From: Dietzia natronolimnaea
Lineage (GTDB): Bacteria; Actinomycetota; Actinomycetes; Mycobacteriales; Mycobacteriaceae
Reading direction: 5' to 3' (one strand)
NCBI RefSeq assembly: GCF_039525805.1
Contig: NZ_BAAAHZ010000019.1
Length of the DNA stretch: 64,000 nucleotides
Positions 1 to 8,760 of this stretch are shown here, piece by piece. How positions within the stretch are numbered: position 1 is the stretch's first letter; the number at the start of each line of letters is the position of its first letter. Both the position numbers and the translations under genes were made by a program. The notes below the pieces were generated by a model that did no database searches, was not told the DNA's origin, and worked only from the letters and a program-made list of their open reading frames with translations.

Positions 1-2
1 AC

Positions 3-791
3 GGCGAGAAGGTCGGCACCGGGCACGGTCCCGCGGTCGACGTGGCCGTGGACCCGATCGACGGGACGCGCCTCATGGCCGAGGGCCGGCCCAACTCGAT
101 CGCCGTCATCGCGGTCGCCGAGCGTGGCGCGATGTTCGACCCCTCCGCGGTGTTCTACATGCGCAAGATCGCCGTGGGGCCGGACGCGGTCGGTCACATC
201 GACCTGTCCAAGTCCACCGAATGGAACATCCTGTCCGTGGCCAAGGCCAAGAACATCGACGTCGGGGACATGACGGTCTGCGTCCTCGACCGCCCCCGGC
301 ACGCCGAACTCATCGCGGAGATCCGCGCGGCCGGCGCCAAGGTCCGGCTGATCATGGACGGGGACGTGGCCGGCGGCGTCGCCGCCGCCTCGGACGACAG
401 CTCGGTGGACATCCTCATGGGCATCGGCGGCACCCCGGAGGGGATCATCACCGCCTGCGCCATGAAGTGCATGGGCGGGGAGATCCAGGGGCAGCTCTGG
501 CCGCAGGACGACGCCGAGCGCCAGAAGGCCGTGGACGCCGGCCTCGACGTGGATGCGTTCCTCGGCACCGACGACCTGGTCAAGGGTGACAACTGCTTCT
601 TCGCGGCGACCGGTATCACCAACGGCGACATGGTCCGTGGCGTCAGCTACCGCTCGAACGGCGCCGTCACCAGGTCGCTGGTCATGCGATCGAAGTCGGG
701 CACGGTCCGGCACGTCGAGGCCCGCCACCGCATGGAGAAGCTCCGCGAGTTCTCGGCGGTCGACTACGGCCAGGGGACGCGCGACAGCTGA
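3..791 (+). CDS. glpX: Class II fructose-1,6-bisphosphatase GlpX (5' end missing)
   Basis: Hydrolyses fructose-1,6-bisphosphate to fructose-6-phosphate in gluconeogenesis, in the cytosol. The window opens inside the gene: the frame is open from base 3 and reads GEKVGTGHGPAVDVAVDPIDGT, so the real start lies upstream. The DPIDGT segment is the metal-binding aspartate motif of the Li-sensitive phosphatase fold, and GIGGTPEG near residue 140 of the visible part is a GlpX hallmark. About 262 residues are visible, against roughly 330-360 for the family. It is followed 65 bases later by fumC on the same strand, the same adjacency as in mycobacteria (Rv1099c-Rv1098c). Identity is secure; only the N-terminus is unknown. 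Confidence 0.95.
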   Translation, partial: GEKVGTGHGPAVDVAVDPIDGTRLMAEGRPNSIAVIAVAERGAMFDPSAVFYMRKIAVGPDAVGHIDLSKSTEWNILSVAKAKNIDVGDMTVCVLDRPRHAELIAEIRAAGAKVRLIMDGDVAGGVAAASDDSSVDILMGIGGTPEGIITACAMKCMGGEIQGQLWPQDDAERQKAVDAGLDVDAFLGTDDLVKGDNCFFAATGITNGDMVRGVSYRSNGAVTRSLVMRSKSGTVRHVEARHRMEKLREFSAVDYGQGTRDS

Positions 792-844
792 CCCCACCCG
801 GGCCCGCCGCGCCGAGAGCGCCTGCACGGTGCGGCGTGCCCGCC

Positions 845-850
845 TACTCT
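845..850 (+). promoter_or_regulatory. -10-like element of fumC, probable leaderless start
   Basis: TACTCT lies 6 bases before the fumC ATG at 857, so transcription would begin at or next to the start codon. No Shine-Dalgarno sequence precedes the ATG. Leaderless transcripts are common in actinobacteria. No convincing -35 box is visible. Confidence 0.35.
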
Positions 851-856
851 GACCGT

Positions 857-2260
857 ATGGCTGACCAGAGTGGATTCCGTATCGAGCACGACACCATGGG
901 CGAGGTCCGGGTACCCGTTGACGCGCTCTGGCGGGCCCAGACCCAGCGGGCGGTGGAGAACTTCCCGGTCTCGGGCAGCGGTCTCGAGCGCGCACAGATC
1001 CGCGCCCTCGGCCTACTCAAGTCCGCCTGCGCGACCGTCAACGGCCGTCTCGGTCTCCTCGAGAAGACCAAGGTCGACGCCATCGTGTCCGCGGCCGGAC
1101 GGATCGCGGAGGGTGAGGTCGACGACCACTTTCCCGTCGACGTGTTCCAGACCGGTTCCGGAACCAGCTCGAACATGAACGCCAACGAGGTCATCGCCTC
1201 GATGTGCGCGGCCGAGGGCGTCACGGTCCACCCGAACGACGACGTCAACATGTCGCAGTCCTCCAACGACACCTTCCCCACCGCCACGCATGTCGCCGCG
1301 ACGGAGTTGGCGCTGACCGAGCTCGTCCCCGCGCTGGGTGTGCTGGCCGGGTCGTTCGAGCGCAAGTCCGTCGAGTGGCGGGAGGTGGTCAAGTCCGGCC
1401 GCACCCATCTCATGGACGCGGTGCCCGTGACCCTCGGCCAGGAGTTCGGGGGGTACGCGCGCCAGATCCGGGCCGGGGCCGAGCGCGTGTGCGCCACCCT
1501 GCCCCGGGTGGGCGAGCTCCCGATCGGTGGCACCGCGGCCGGCACCGGACTCAACGCGCCGGACGGTTTCGGCTCCGCGGTGGTCGAGGAACTGCGCTCA
1601 CTCACGGGGCTCGAGGAGCTGCGCCTGGCGGAGGACCCGTTCGAGGCGCAGTCCGCCCGCGACGGTCTCGTGGAGCTCTCCGGTGCGCTGCGCACGATCG
1701 CCGTCTCGCTCACCAAGATCGCCAACGACGTCCGGTGGATGGGGTCCGGTCCCATGACGGGGTTGTCCGAGATCCACCTGCCGGACCTGCAGCCCGGGTC
1801 GTCGATCATGCCCGGCAAGGTCAACCCCGTACTGTGCGAGACCATCTCCCAGGTCGCCGCCCAGGTCGTGGGCAACGACGCGGCCGTGGCCTGGGCCGGC
1901 GCCACCGGGGCCTTCGAGCTCAACACGGCGATCCCGGTGATGGCCCGCAACGTCCTGGAGTCCGCCCGGATCCTCACCACGTCCACGACCCTGTTCGCCG
2001 AACGCTGCATCGACGGGATCGAGCCGGACGTCGAGCGGATGCGCCGGTACGCCGAGTCCTCGCCCTCGATCGTCACCCCGCTCAACTCGGCGATCGGCTA
2101 CGAGGAGGCCGCCCGGGTGGCCAAGCACGCCCTGGCGGAGGGGTTGACGATCCGCGAGGCCGTCATCGCCCTGGGCTTCGTCCCCGACCCGCTGAGCGAG
2201 GACGAGTTGGACCGCCGCCTCGACGTGTTGGGGATGACGGGCCTCGACCGCGAGCGCTGA
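857..2260 (+). CDS. fumC: Class II fumarate hydratase FumC
   Basis: Interconverts fumarate and L-malate in the TCA cycle (oxygen-stable, iron-free class II enzyme). The 467-residue protein has the usual length. The superfamily signature GSSIMPGKVNP is at residues 314-324 (catalytic Ser loop), the active-site RTHLMDA with His184 is present, and so is the substrate loop SGTSSNMNANEV near 101-112. The ATG at 857 is preferred over an in-frame GTG at 836, because the family begins just before the FRIEHDTMGEV segment and a -10-like box ends 6 bases upstream of it. It lies downstream of glpX and converges on phoH, with a strong hairpin between them. Confidence 0.97.
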   Translation: MADQSGFRIEHDTMGEVRVPVDALWRAQTQRAVENFPVSGSGLERAQIRALGLLKSACATVNGRLGLLEKTKVDAIVSAAGRIAEGEVDDHFPVDVFQTGSGTSSNMNANEVIASMCAAEGVTVHPNDDVNMSQSSNDTFPTATHVAATELALTELVPALGVLAGSFERKSVEWREVVKSGRTHLMDAVPVTLGQEFGGYARQIRAGAERVCATLPRVGELPIGGTAAGTGLNAPDGFGSAVVEELRSLTGLEELRLAEDPFEAQSARDGLVELSGALRTIAVSLTKIANDVRWMGSGPMTGLSEIHLPDLQPGSSIMPGKVNPVLCETISQVAAQVVGNDAAVAWAGATGAFELNTAIPVMARNVLESARILTTSTTLFAERCIDGIEPDVERMRRYAESSPSIVTPLNSAIGYEEAARVAKHALAEGLTIREAVIALGFVPDPLSEDELDRRLDVLGMTGLDRER

Positions 2261-2306
2261 CCCCGGACGCGGTCTGCCGCACGGGGCCGACGAGACCCGG
2301 TGAGGA

Positions 2307-2347
2307 ACACCGCGCTGCGTGCCCGGTCCGGGCACGCAGCGCGGTGT
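2307..2347. terminator. Bidirectional terminator between fumC and phoH
   Basis: A perfect 20-bp inverted repeat (arms 2307-2326 and 2328-2347, one base between) sits between the fumC stop (2260) and the phoH stop (2363). The arms start ACACCGCGCTGCG and end CGCAGCGCGGTGT. There is no strong T tract on either side, as is usual for high-GC actinobacteria. Its place between two convergent stops fits termination in both directions. Confidence 0.8.
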
Positions 2348-2362
2348 CTGCTCACTCGTCGG

Positions 2363-3718
2363 TCATGCCGCGGTGATCCGGCGCAGCTCCCCCGGCTCGG
2401 CGTCCGGGTGGAACTCCTCGAGCATCGTGGTGACCAGTTCGGCGATCGCCGAGCGCTCCGAGCGGTTCAGGGTGACGTGTGCGAACAACGGATGCCCCTT
2501 GAGCTTCTCCACCACGGCCTGGATCCCGTCGTGACGGCCGACCCGCAGGTTGTCCCGCTGGGCCACGTCGTGGGTGAGCACCACGCGCGATCCCGTCCCC
2601 AGCCTGGAGAGCACCGTGAGCAGGACGTTGCGCTCGAGTGACTGCGCCTCGTCGACGATCACGAACGAGTCGTGCAGGCTCCGGCCGCGGATGTGGGTCA
2701 GCGGCAGCACCTCCAGGATCTCCCGGTCCATCACCTCGTCGATCACGTTCTCGCTGACCAGGCCCTCGAGGGTGTCGAACACCGCCTGGGACCACGGCGA
2801 CATCTTCTCCGTCTCGCTCCCCGGCAGGTAGCCGAGCTCCTGTCCGCCCACGGCGTAGAGGGGCCGGAACACCACGATCTTGCGGTGGCGGCGACGCTCC
2901 AGTACCGACTCGAGCCCCGCGCACAGGGCGAGCGCGGACTTGCCCGTCCCCGCCCGGCCACCGAGGGAGACGATCCCGATCGACTCGTCCAGCAGGCAGT
3001 CGATGGCGATGCGCTGCTCGGCGGAGCGACCGCGCAGTCCGAACACCTCGATGTCGCCGCGGACGAGCTTGAGGCCGCCGCCGTCGGTGACGCGGGCCAG
3101 CGCCGAGGACGACTCGGTCTGGACCCGGATCCCGCAGTGCACCGGTATCTCCACGTCAAGGCCGGCCGCCCGGGCCGCGAGGGGCGAGGCCCCGCCGTCG
3201 GAGAACAGGGTGTCCACGAGGTCCTGGGTGGCGGGCAGGTTCGCGACCCCGCTGTAGCCGGTCAGCACCACGTCCTGGGCGTGGTACTCGTCGGCGGGCA
3301 GTCCCACGGAGCCCGCCTTGACCCGCAGCGGCACGTCCTTGGAGACCAGGACGGTGTCGAGGCCCTCGGCGCGGAGGTTGAGCGCGCACGCGAGGATCCG
3401 GGAGTCCTCCCCCGTGTTCCGGAACCCGGCGGGCAGGATCGCCTGGTCGGTGTGGTTGAGCTCGACCCGCAGGGTTCCCCCCTGGTCGGTGATGGGCAGG
3501 TCGCCGTCGAGCCGCCCGTGGCGGAGGCGCAGATCCTCGAGGAGTCGGAGCGCCTCGCGGGCGAAGTAGCCCAGCTCGGGGTGGTGTCGCTTGCCCTCCA
3601 GCTCCCCGATCACCGCGATGGGCAGCACCACGCGGTGCTCGGCGAAGCGGGTGACGGCCCACGGGTCAGAGAGCAGAACCGAGGTGTCGAGGACGTAGGT
3701 GCGTACGGTGTCGGTCAC
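2363..3718 (-). CDS. phoH2: PhoH2-type PIN domain / PhoH ATPase
   Basis: Fusion of an N-terminal PIN RNase-like domain (about residues 5-140, beginning TYVLDTSVLLSD; acidic residues D11, E39, D105, D128) to a PhoH-type P-loop ATPase (Walker A GRAGTGKS at 254-261, Walker B VIVDEAQ at 353-359). Mycobacterial PhoH2 proteins with this architecture are described as sequence-specific RNA helicase/RNase enzymes. The GTG at 3718 was chosen because homologues begin just before the TYVLDTSVLL segment and AGGAG stands 6 bases upstream. In-frame starts also exist at 3835 (ATG after GGGAGG) and 3868, adding 39-50 low-complexity residues. A -10-like TAGCGT (3884-3889) could serve any of them. In M. tuberculosis phoH2 lies near glyA1 and fum. 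Confidence 0.9.
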   Translation of the reverse strand: MTDTVRTYVLDTSVLLSDPWAVTRFAEHRVVLPIAVIGELEGKRHHPELGYFAREALRLLEDLRLRHGRLDGDLPITDQGGTLRVELNHTDQAILPAGFRNTGEDSRILACALNLRAEGLDTVLVSKDVPLRVKAGSVGLPADEYHAQDVVLTGYSGVANLPATQDLVDTLFSDGGASPLAARAAGLDVEIPVHCGIRVQTESSSALARVTDGGGLKLVRGDIEVFGLRGRSAEQRIAIDCLLDESIGIVSLGGRAGTGKSALALCAGLESVLERRRHRKIVVFRPLYAVGGQELGYLPGSETEKMSPWSQAVFDTLEGLVSENVIDEVMDREILEVLPLTHIRGRSLHDSFVIVDEAQSLERNVLLTVLSRLGTGSRVVLTHDVAQRDNLRVGRHDGIQAVVEKLKGHPLFAHVTLNRSERSAIAELVTTMLEEFHPDAEPGELRRITAA

Positions 3719-3964
3719 GGCGGACTCCTGGCCCGCGGCACCCGCGGGCGAGCTGGGGGTGGACCGGTCGGCCCAGGTCACCTGGTGGTGACGGGGCCGG
3801 GTGCCGGCCCCCTCCCGATCGAGTGGATCGATCATCGGCTGGGACCTCCCGACGGTCGGCTTCCCCACCGACCGTTGTGACCCACGCTACGCCCGAATCA
3901 CACGAGTGTGAGTTAACTCATCGTGAATTCGTCGGTCTCGCCGGGGTCCGTGACGCGCACCGGG

Positions 3965-5218
3965 TCACGGCACCCTCTCGAACGCGGCGGCCAGGCCCTG
4001 TCCGCCGCCCAGGCACATCGTCTCCAGGGCGAGCCGGCCCTGCCGGCGGGCGAGCTCGCGGGCCATCGTGGTGAGGATGCGCGTCCCCGTGGCCCCGACG
4101 GGGTGGCCGAGCGAGATCCCCGAGCCGTGCACGTTGAGCCGCTCGCGGTCGGCCGCCGTGAAGCCGAACCCGCCCTCCCACTCCCGCAGGCACGCCAGGA
4201 CCTGGGCGGCGAAGGCCTCGTTGAGTTCGATCAGGTCGAAGTCGGCGAGACGCAGCCCGAGATCGCCCAGGAGCCCGGCGGTGGCGGAGACGGGACCGAT
4301 CCCCATCCGGGCGGGATGGACCCCGGTCACCGACCACCCGAGGGGCCTGACGTACGCGCGCAGCCCGAGGCTCTCCGCGCGATCGCGGGTGGTGACGACG
4401 CACACCGCGGCGCCGTCGTTCTCCCCGCTGGCGTTGCCGGCGGTCACGGTCGCGTCGGGGTCGACCCGCGAGCGCACGGGGCGCAGCGCGGCGAGTGATG
4501 CCGCGGTGACACCGCGGCGGGGGTGCTCGTCGGTGTCGACGACGACGTCGTCGTCTCCCCCGCCCCGGGGGACCCGCACCGGCACGATCTCCTCGTCGAA
4601 CACCCGCCCGTCCTGCGCCGCGACGGCGCGCCGCTGGCTCTCGGCCGCCAGCTCGTCCTGCTCGGCTCGGGAGATCGAGTACTCGGCTCGGAGGTTCTCG
4701 GCGGTCTCGAGCATGCCTCCGGGGATCGGGTGGTCCCGGCCGCCCGACGTCACCCGGCCCCGCGCGATGCGGTCGACGAACTCCACGCGGTCACCGCGGA
4801 CACCGCCGCGCAGGCCGAGCGAGTAGAACTCGCTGTTCGACATCGACTCCGCCCCGCCCGCGATCACCACCTCGCTCGCGCCCACCGCCACCTGCATCGC
4901 GGCGTTGAGCACGGCCTGCAGTCCGGATCCGCACCGGCGGTCGATCTGCATCCCGGGGGTGCGGATGTCCAGGCCGGCGTCCAGCGCCGCGACGCGCCCG
5001 ATCGCCGGCGCCTCCCCGTTCGGGTAACACTGCCCGAGGATCACGTCGTCGACGTCCGTGGCGGACAGACCGGTGCGGTCGACCAGACCGGAGATCGCGG
5101 CCGCGGCCAGATCGGCGGCCGCGAGCGGGGCGAGGGCGCCGTGGCGGCGACCCACCGCGGTGCGCACGGGTTCGCAGACCACGACGTCGGCGAGGGCCCG
5201 CGACATGCGGGAACTCAC
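3965..5218 (-). CDS. Thiolase family acetyl-CoA C-acyltransferase
   Basis: A 417-residue type II thiolase, probably the thiolytic step of a beta-oxidation-like route (3-ketoacyl-CoA plus CoA to acyl-CoA plus acetyl- or propionyl-CoA). The nucleophile Cys96 sits in IDRRCGSGLQAV, His372 in SLGHPVGATG and the second Cys402 in ETMCLGGGQG, so the triad is complete. It starts at GTG 5218 with GGAG 7 bases upstream, four bases after the stop of the MaoC gene. It is therefore the last gene of the ACAD-MaoC-thiolase operon (6835 to 3965). An internal ATG at 5206 is a possible alternative start. The substrate is not evident. Confidence 0.9.
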   Translation of the reverse strand: MSSRMSRALADVVVCEPVRTAVGRRHGALAPLAAADLAAAAISGLVDRTGLSATDVDDVILGQCYPNGEAPAIGRVAALDAGLDIRTPGMQIDRRCGSGLQAVLNAAMQVAVGASEVVIAGGAESMSNSEFYSLGLRGGVRGDRVEFVDRIARGRVTSGGRDHPIPGGMLETAENLRAEYSISRAEQDELAAESQRRAVAAQDGRVFDEEIVPVRVPRGGGDDDVVVDTDEHPRRGVTAASLAALRPVRSRVDPDATVTAGNASGENDGAAVCVVTTRDRAESLGLRAYVRPLGWSVTGVHPARMGIGPVSATAGLLGDLGLRLADFDLIELNEAFAAQVLACLREWEGGFGFTAADRERLNVHGSGISLGHPVGATGTRILTTMARELARRQGRLALETMCLGGGQGLAAAFERVP

Positions 5219-5222
5219 CGAC

Positions 5223-5675
5223 TCACTCCACCATCATCCGGACGGTCTCGGCGACGACCGCCGGACGGTCGGAGCCCTCGACCTCCACGGTCACCAGACT
5301 GCCTAGCTGGACCCCGGATGACCTGCGCTGGAGCGAGGTGAGCTCGATCCCCGCCCGGATGCGCGATCCCACCGGGACCGGTGCCGGGAACCGGACCTTG
5401 TCGACGCCGTAGTTGATCATCATCCGGAACCCCCGGATCTCCATGACCTCCGCGCCCAGCACGGGCAGCAGGGAGAGGGTCAGGTAGCCGTGGGCGATGG
5501 TGGCTCCGTAGGGCCCCTGCGCCGCACGGACCGGGTCGACGTGGATCCACTGGTGGTCCCCGGTCGCGTCGGCGAACGCGTCGATGCGGTCCTGGGTGAT
5601 CTCCATCCAGTCGCTGTACCCCACGTGTCTCCCGAGTTCGGCCTCGAGCTGCTCCAGTCCCTCGAACACCCTCAT
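5223..5675 (-). CDS. MaoC-like (R)-enoyl-CoA hydratase
   Basis: Single-hotdog hydratase of 150 residues, expected to add water to a trans-2-enoyl-CoA. The hydratase-2 motif is clear: ITQDRIDAFADATGDHQWIH with the catalytic Asp and His, followed by the AHGYLTLSL helix. The start codon overlaps the stop of the upstream acyl-CoA dehydrogenase (ATGA at 5672-5675), so translation is coupled and the two enzymes likely act in sequence. A paralogue with the same ITQDRIDxFAD and INYGxDKVRFP segments is encoded at 24885-25352. Confidence 0.92.
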   Translation of the reverse strand: MRVFEGLEQLEAELGRHVGYSDWMEITQDRIDAFADATGDHQWIHVDPVRAAQGPYGATIAHGYLTLSLLPVLGAEVMEIRGFRMMINYGVDKVRFPAPVPVGSRIRAGIELTSLQRRSSGVQLGSLVTVEVEGSDRPAVVAETVRMMVE

Positions 5676-6835
5676 GACAGTCCTCCTCGCTGCACCAGTT
5701 GCGATGCGATGACGTTGCGTTGGATCTCGTTGGTCCCCTCGCCCACGATCATGAGCGGGGCGTCGCGGAAGTACCGCTCCACGTCGTACTCCGTGGAGTA
5801 GCCGTACCCGCCGTGGATCCGGACCGCGTCGAGCGCGATCTCCATGCCGACCTCGGAGGCGAACAGCTTGGCCATCCCGGCCTCCATGTCGCAGCGCTCG
5901 CCGGCCTCGGAACGCTCGGCGGCGTGGAGCGTGAGCTGGCGCGCGGCGGACAGCTTGGTGGCCATGTCGGCCAGACGGTGACCGACCGCCTGGTGCTTCC
6001 AGATGGGCTGCCCGAACGACTCCCGCTGCTGCGCGTAGGCGAGAGAATCCTCGAGGGCGGCGGCCGCCACCCCGAGGGCACGGCCGGCCACCTGGATCCG
6101 TCCGGTCTCCAGGCCCTTCATCATCTGGGCGAAGCCACGTCCGGGCTCGCCGCCGAGCACCTGCGTGGCGGGCGTGCGATAGCCGTCGAAGGCCAGCTCA
6201 CACGTCTCGACGCCCTTGTACCCGAGCTTGGACAGGTCCCTCGAGACGGTCAGCCCGGGTCCGTGCCCGACCAGGACGATCGAGATCCCCCTGTGCGCGG
6301 GCGTCGCCGACGGGTCCGTCTTGCAGAGCAGGGCGATCAGGCCGGAACGGCGCGCGTTCGAGATCCACGTCTTGGCCCCGGTGATCACCAGGTCGTCTCC
6401 GTCGGGTGTCGCGACGGTGCCCATGGCCTGGAGGTCCGACCCCCCGCCGGGCTCCGTGAGGGCCATGGTCGCCCGCACCTCACCCGTGGCCATCGTCGGG
6501 AGGTGGGTGGACTTCTGCTCCTCGGTGCCGAACTCGGTGAGGAGCTTCGCCACCACCGTGTGCCCGCCCATGGCGCCCGCCAGGGACATCCAACCGCGGG
6601 CGAGTTCCTCGGTGACGCGCACGAAGCAGGGCATCGAGACCGGCATCCCGCCGTACTCCTCGGGGACGGCCAGGCCGTAGATCCCGATCTGCTTCATCTG
6701 CTCGATCCAGCGTTCCGGGTACTCGTCCGCGTGCTCCATCTCGCGCACGGACGGCCTGACCTCGCGGTCGATGAACCGGCGCACGGTCGCGACGAGGTCG
6801 GCCTCGTCCTGGTTCAGGTCCGGCACCGGTGACAC
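5672..6835 (-). CDS. Acyl-CoA dehydrogenase
   Basis: FAD enzyme of 387 residues introducing a 2,3-double bond into an acyl-CoA, passing electrons to ETF. Seen: the middle-domain motif ALTEPGGGSD, the C-terminal HGGYGYSTEY helix, and the catalytic Glu in VGEGTNEIQRN at the position used by medium-chain dehydrogenases. It starts at GTG 6835; a second in-frame GTG lies at 6826. It is first in a three-gene operon with MaoC and thiolase (4-base overlap, then 4-base gap), a compact dehydrogenation-hydration-thiolysis set. The 3-hydroxyacyl-CoA dehydrogenase step is absent from this operon; the SDR at 8761 could supply it. Confidence 0.93.
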   Translation of the reverse strand: MSPVPDLNQDEADLVATVRRFIDREVRPSVREMEHADEYPERWIEQMKQIGIYGLAVPEEYGGMPVSMPCFVRVTEELARGWMSLAGAMGGHTVVAKLLTEFGTEEQKSTHLPTMATGEVRATMALTEPGGGSDLQAMGTVATPDGDDLVITGAKTWISNARRSGLIALLCKTDPSATPAHRGISIVLVGHGPGLTVSRDLSKLGYKGVETCELAFDGYRTPATQVLGGEPGRGFAQMMKGLETGRIQVAGRALGVAAAALEDSLAYAQQRESFGQPIWKHQAVGHRLADMATKLSAARQLTLHAAERSEAGERCDMEAGMAKLFASEVGMEIALDAVRIHGGYGYSTEYDVERYFRDAPLMIVGEGTNEIQRNVIASQLVQRGGLS

Positions 6836-6939
6836 CTCGTCGTCGTCTCGATCCGCCCGTCGGGCGGGGTCCGGCCATCATCGCAACCCACCATCCGATA
6901 GTCAATAATCATGCGCATGGTTTGGTTAGGATGCCGGTC
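6836..6939. promoter_or_regulatory. Divergent promoter region, ACAD operon / MaoC-GntR operon
   Basis: 104 bases between the divergent starts at 6835 and 6940, with an AT-rich core unusual for this genome (GATAGTCAATAATC, 6894-6910 region). The perfect palindrome CATGCGCATG lies at 6910-6919. On the minus strand TTGACT is followed 17 bases later by GATGAT, an acceptable -35/-10 pair for the ACAD operon. The GntR regulator at 7959 is the obvious candidate to bind here; that is inference. Confidence 0.45.
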
Positions 6940-7959
6940 ATGGACACTCGCGACGCCCGGCCCGTCGGCGGACCCTACTTCGACCAGCTGGCGGTGGGTC
7001 AGGTCGTCGTCGACGCCCCGTCCGTCACCCTGACCGGCGGTCTCGCCGCCGCACACCAGGCGATCCTCGGCGACCGGCTGCGGCTCCCCCTGGACCGTCG
7101 TCTCGCCCACGCCGTCACCGGCGGCACGGTGGCCCACCCGGGCCTCGTCGTCGACGTCGCGATCGGCCAGTCCACCCTCGTCACCCAGCGCGTGCGGGCC
7201 AACCTCTTCTACCGCGGCCTGCGTCTGCTCACCGCACCCCGGATCGGTGACACCCTGACCACCCGGACGGAGGTCGTGGGACTCAAGACCAACAGCCACT
7301 CACCGGGCCGCACCCCCACCGGGCTCGCCGCGCTCCGCATCACCACCACCGACCAGGACGGACGGACCGTCCTGGACTTCCACCGATGCGCCATGCTGCC
7401 CCTGGCTCCGGGCGTCGACCCGGACTCGTGCGCCCACACCGACGACCTGGCGGCGGTCGGGACCGCCACCACCCGGCCGTGGGCGACACCCGACGCCTGG
7501 GACCTGGCCGTCTACCGCGCCGCGGTCCCCGGGGCCGGTGACCCCCTTCCCGCCGAGGGCACCGTCCTGCGCCCGGGCGCCGACGTGGTCTCGAGCGCCC
7601 CGGAACTGGCCAGGCTCACCCTGAACATCGCGCAGACCCACCACGACGCCCGCGTCTCGGGCGCCGGCAGGTTGGTCTACGGCGGCCACACCATCGGACT
7701 CGCGCTGTCGCAGGCCACCCGGGCGCTGCCGACGATGCTCACCGTGCTCGGCTGGCACTCCTGCGACCACGTGGGCCCGGTCCGCGAGGGCGACACCCTG
7801 AGCAGCGAGCTCGTGATCGGGGCCGCGGTCGATCTCCCGGACGGGGGGACGGCGCTCGATCTGCGGTCGCTCGTCACCGCCCACCGGGCGGACGGTGACG
7901 CTCCCGTCCTGGACTGGTCGTACACGGTACTCATGCCCGGACGCCCGGATCGGGGATAA
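6940..7959 (+). CDS. Double-hotdog MaoC family hydratase, mesaconyl-CoA hydratase-like
   Basis: A 339-residue protein with two hotdog halves. N-terminal: GPYFDQLAVGQVV, later FYRGLRLLTAPRIGDTLTTRTEVVGLK. C-terminal: RLVYGGHTIGLALSQATRAL, a GDTL strand, and the terminal VLDWSYTVLMPGR. These landmarks match mesaconyl-CoA (2-methylfumaryl-CoA) hydratases, which hydrate mesaconyl-C1-CoA to beta-methylmalyl-CoA. Sub-family assignment rests on remembered motifs and is moderate; MaoC family membership is firm. The ATG at 6940 has AGGATG about 9 bases upstream; longer in-frame starts would run into the divergent promoter. The stop overlaps the GntR start (TAATG), so enzyme and regulator are co-translated. 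Confidence 0.8.
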   Translation: MDTRDARPVGGPYFDQLAVGQVVVDAPSVTLTGGLAAAHQAILGDRLRLPLDRRLAHAVTGGTVAHPGLVVDVAIGQSTLVTQRVRANLFYRGLRLLTAPRIGDTLTTRTEVVGLKTNSHSPGRTPTGLAALRITTTDQDGRTVLDFHRCAMLPLAPGVDPDSCAHTDDLAAVGTATTRPWATPDAWDLAVYRAAVPGAGDPLPAEGTVLRPGADVVSSAPELARLTLNIAQTHHDARVSGAGRLVYGGHTIGLALSQATRALPTMLTVLGWHSCDHVGPVREGDTLSSELVIGAAVDLPDGGTALDLRSLVTAHRADGDAPVLDWSYTVLMPGRPDRG

Positions 7960-8726
7960 TGGTTGTCATGAGTTCAGAAGGCGGCACGCGGCCGGGGGTG
8001 GGCCGTCCCAAGAAGACGGCGCTCCTGGTGGCCCAGCAGATCGTCGAGGACATCTCCCGTCGCGGGAACACCGTCGGCGACCGGCTGCCCCCGGAACACC
8101 TCATGCTCGAGCAGTACGGGGTCGGTCGCGGGACGCTCCGCGAGTCGCTGCGCTACCTGGAGCTGCAGGGCGTGCTCATGCTCAAGCCCGGGCCCGGTGG
8201 CGGGCCGATCGTGCAGCAACCGGACGGGGGGACGCTGGCCGCCACGTTGAGCCTGCTCCTGCAGTTCGAGAACGCCCCGTTCTCCACGATCATGGAGGCC
8301 CGCACGGCGTTGGAGCCCACCATCTCCCGTCTGGCCACCTCGCGGATCGACGACGCCGGACTGGCCGGAATCGCCGAGAACCTCCGCCAGACGCGGGAGC
8401 AGATGGGCGACCAGGCCGCGTTCTCGGCCCACTCCGAGCGATTCCACGAGCTGATCGCCTGGAGCTCCGGGAACGCGCTCTTCGGCTACCTCTTCGATGC
8501 GCTGAGCGGCCTGATCGCCGGAGCCTCGATGGGCATCACCTACCCCAGGCGGCAGCGCGAGTTGACGTGCGACATCCACGAGGAGATCTACGCCGCGATC
8601 GCCGACCGGGACGGCGACACCGCGTCCCGGTTGATGTCGGTCCACATCCACGAGCACACCACGTACCTGGAGAAGCGGTTCCACAGCGCGCTCGCGAGGC
8701 CGATCCGGTGGGACCTCGACGGTTGA
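7959..8726 (+). CDS. GntR family regulator with FCD domain
   Basis: 255-residue FadR-subfamily transcription factor. The N-terminal winged helix covers about residues 20-90 (GDRLPPEHLMLEQYGVGRGTLRESL, with the wing PGPGGGPIV). A helical FCD effector domain follows (EARTALEPTISRLA, then FHELIAWSSGN and a late HIHEH). FCD domains bind organic acids or acyl-CoAs, often through a metal held by His residues. The start overlaps the MaoC stop by one base; ATG 7968 is an alternative. It probably controls the flanking operons around 6836-6939; its ligand may be an acyl-CoA intermediate (inference). Confidence 0.92.
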   Translation: MVVMSSEGGTRPGVGRPKKTALLVAQQIVEDISRRGNTVGDRLPPEHLMLEQYGVGRGTLRESLRYLELQGVLMLKPGPGGGPIVQQPDGGTLAATLSLLLQFENAPFSTIMEARTALEPTISRLATSRIDDAGLAGIAENLRQTREQMGDQAAFSAHSERFHELIAWSSGNALFGYLFDALSGLIAGASMGITYPRRQRELTCDIHEEIYAAIADRDGDTASRLMSVHIHEHTTYLEKRFHSALARPIRWDLDG

Positions 8727-8760
8727 CCCGGGTCACCGGGCCGTGCCCGTCCGAGGCGGA

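Noticed and set aside
844..2085. 413-codon open frame opposite fumC
   Set aside because: Antisense shadow of a well-supported gene in high-GC DNA; low-complexity Arg/Ser-rich translation without motifs.
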